A program made the translations under genes and the position numbers. The notes under the pieces were generated by a model that saw only the letters and a list, made by a program, of their open reading frames with translations, was not told the DNA's origin and made no database searches. Below are positions 5,966 through 6,577 of a stretch of 6,577 nt of DNA, one piece after another (position 1 is the stretch's first letter; each line of letters begins with the position of its first letter). Source of the stretch: Prosthecobacter sp. (GTDB taxonomy: Bacteria; Verrucomicrobiota; Verrucomicrobiia; Verrucomicrobiales; Verrucomicrobiaceae). The DNA lies in assembly GCA_025869455.1 (NCBI GenBank), contig JAOZVT010000713.1:1-6577 (forward strand). The letters run 5' to 3'.

Positions 5966-6322
5966 TTATTCAGCCGCAGGAGCAGTCGCTTCTTCAGCAG
6001 CCGCAGGTGCGGTTTCTTCAGCGGCAGGCGCAGCAGCTTCTTCAGCAGCCACAGGTGCGGTTTCTTCCACAGCAGGAGCCGCCACTTCGGCCACGACAGG
6101 TGCCACGACCACTTCTTCAGCGGCAGCCACTTCGGCGACCTTAGCTGCAGCAGCCTTCGTTGGGGCCTTCTTCGCAGGAGCCTTCTTCACAATCTTTTTA
6201 GCCTTCGGCTCACCGCGAACGATGGGTTTACGGGTCAGACCTGCCTTGGCAAGAGCCTTCTTGCGGGCTTGGTAGAGTTTCCGACGACGACGTTTGACGA
6301 TTTTGTTGAGTTGCTGACCCAT
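5966..6322 (-). CDS. Small Lys/Ala-rich protein, basic head and acidic repeat tail (histone H1-like composition)
   Basis: 118 residues from ATG at 6322. Residues 1-60 are strongly basic (KRRRRK near 10-15, then QARKKALAKAG, AKKIVKK and KKAP repeats). Residues 61-118 are made almost only of Ala, Glu, Val, Pro and Thr, with a 16-residue repeat of the form EETAPxAAEEAxAPAA. The basic half suggests nucleic-acid or ribosome binding, as in bacterial H1-like lysine-rich proteins; the acidic tail could modulate this or be disordered. There is no signal peptide or membrane segment. The frame extends upstream to 6424, but the extra 34 residues have unrelated composition, and the conserved-looking MGQQLNKIVKRRRR start supports 6322. 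No clear Shine-Dalgarno precedes it. I do not recognise a named family. Its own terminator follows at 5894-5930. Confidence 0.8.
   Translation of the reverse strand: MGQQLNKIVKRRRRKLYQARKKALAKAGLTRKPIVRGEPKAKKIVKKAPAKKAPTKAAAAKVAEVAAAEEVVVAPVVAEVAAPAVEETAPVAAEEAAAPAAEETAPAAAEEATAPAAE
5970..6065 (-). repeat. Two 48-bp tandem repeats encoding the acidic tail
   Basis: 5970-6017 and 6018-6065 are adjacent 48-bp units differing at only about five or six positions. They encode the 16-residue EETAP / AAEEA / APAA unit of the Lys/Ala-rich protein, and a degenerate partial copy continues beyond 6066. The unit is in frame, so gain or loss of copies would change tail length without breaking the gene. 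Confidence 0.82.
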
Positions 6323-6577
6323 GGTGGCTGGTAATAAAAATGCTAAAAGCGGGGGGCGGAGAGTGACACCATCGCGAGGGGAATCAAGCCCGAATATCAA
6401 TCTATCCGCCCAGATACCCCCCATTCTTCAGATTTTAGTCCCTTTTCCAGCCCAAGATCCGTCAAAAACCTGCCCACCACCCCCCGCAGCCGCCCGCCAA
6501 GTAGGCCAGTTGGGCCTCCAACTGGCAGGGGTGGAGGTCGAAGCTCTGCTGTCTCGCAGTACCAAGCCTTACTGGGA
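6323..6577. other. Non-coding upstream region of the Lys/Ala-rich gene
   Basis: No credible gene on either strand. It should hold the minus-strand promoter for the gene starting at 6322, but I could not place a convincing -35/-10 pair. C-rich runs on the plus strand (about 6468-6497) and a perfect hairpin (6505-6526) are the only visible structures. The right end may belong to another intergenic repeat cut by the window edge. Confidence 0.55.
6505..6526. repeat. Perfect 9-bp inverted repeat (hairpin)
   Basis: gccagttgg (6505-6513) and ccaactggc (6518-6526) pair completely around the 4-nt loop gcct. No T-tract follows on either strand, so it is not a typical terminator. A weaker stem, cagta (6557-6561) with tactg (6570-6574), lies nearby, which could mean a structured intergenic repeat continuing past the window. 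Confidence 0.6.

Noticed and set aside
5783..6334. Plus-strand 183-codon frame rich in Ser, Arg, Phe and Gly
   Set aside because: It is antisense to the Lys/Ala-rich gene and the HAD 5' end. Its Ser/Phe/Arg repeats are the mirror of the Ala/Glu/Lys repeats, and the minus-strand frame has a better start and a matching terminator.
6323..6424. 34-residue upstream extension of the Lys/Ala-rich protein
   Set aside because: Its composition is unrelated to the rest of the protein and the MGQQ start at 6322 gives a sensible basic N-terminus, so the extension is treated as untranslated leader.
6429..6468. TTGACG and TAAAAT on the minus strand upstream of the Lys/Ala-rich gene
   Set aside because: Each box looks acceptable alone but the spacing is 22 nt, too long for a normal sigma-70 promoter.

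Overview
The window looks like a piece of a chromosome from the phylum Verrucomicrobiota, probably near Prosthecobacter or Verrucomicrobium. This is an inference from protein architecture and GC-rich composition; no taxonomic marker gene is present. The supporting signs are a very long, almost cysteine-free surface-type protein built from Ig-like, MBG and choice-of-anchor-D modules, a C-terminal module style I associate with Verrucomicrobiota, genes without obvious Shine-Dalgarno sequences, and a small Lys/Ala-rich basic protein.

Layout. Positions 2-4528 (+) hold the 3' part of a giant repetitive extracellular protein whose true start lies upstream of the window. Positions 4529-4951 have no gene. 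This gap contains a 259-bp element (4565-4823) bounded by imperfect terminal inverted repeats of about 22 bp and carrying internal hairpins, so it resembles a MITE or palindromic intergenic repeat. A short tandem repeat follows it. From 4952 to 6322 everything reads on the minus strand. In transcription order this is a Lys/Ala-rich basic protein with an acidic repeat tail (6322-5966), a strong intrinsic terminator, a HAD-family hydrolase (5878-5141), tRNA-Lys(UUU), tRNA-Lys(CUU), and a second strong intrinsic terminator. The plus-strand surface protein therefore converges on the minus-strand tRNA block, with the palindromic element between them. Positions 6323-6577 are non-coding upstream sequence with one perfect 9-bp hairpin.

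How the parts relate. The two tRNA-Lys genes have nearly identical bodies, are 18 nt apart and share one terminator, so they are probably co-transcribed. The HAD reading frame runs into the first tRNA gene and uses the UAG at tRNA positions 8-10 as its stop, so the HAD and tRNA genes may share a transcript. I see no functional link between the surface protein and the minus-strand genes.

I found no convincing new multi-gene system. The best leads are the duplicated C-terminal module of the surface protein, the inverted-repeat element, the HAD/tRNA overlap, and the T-stem mismatch in tRNA-Lys(CUU).
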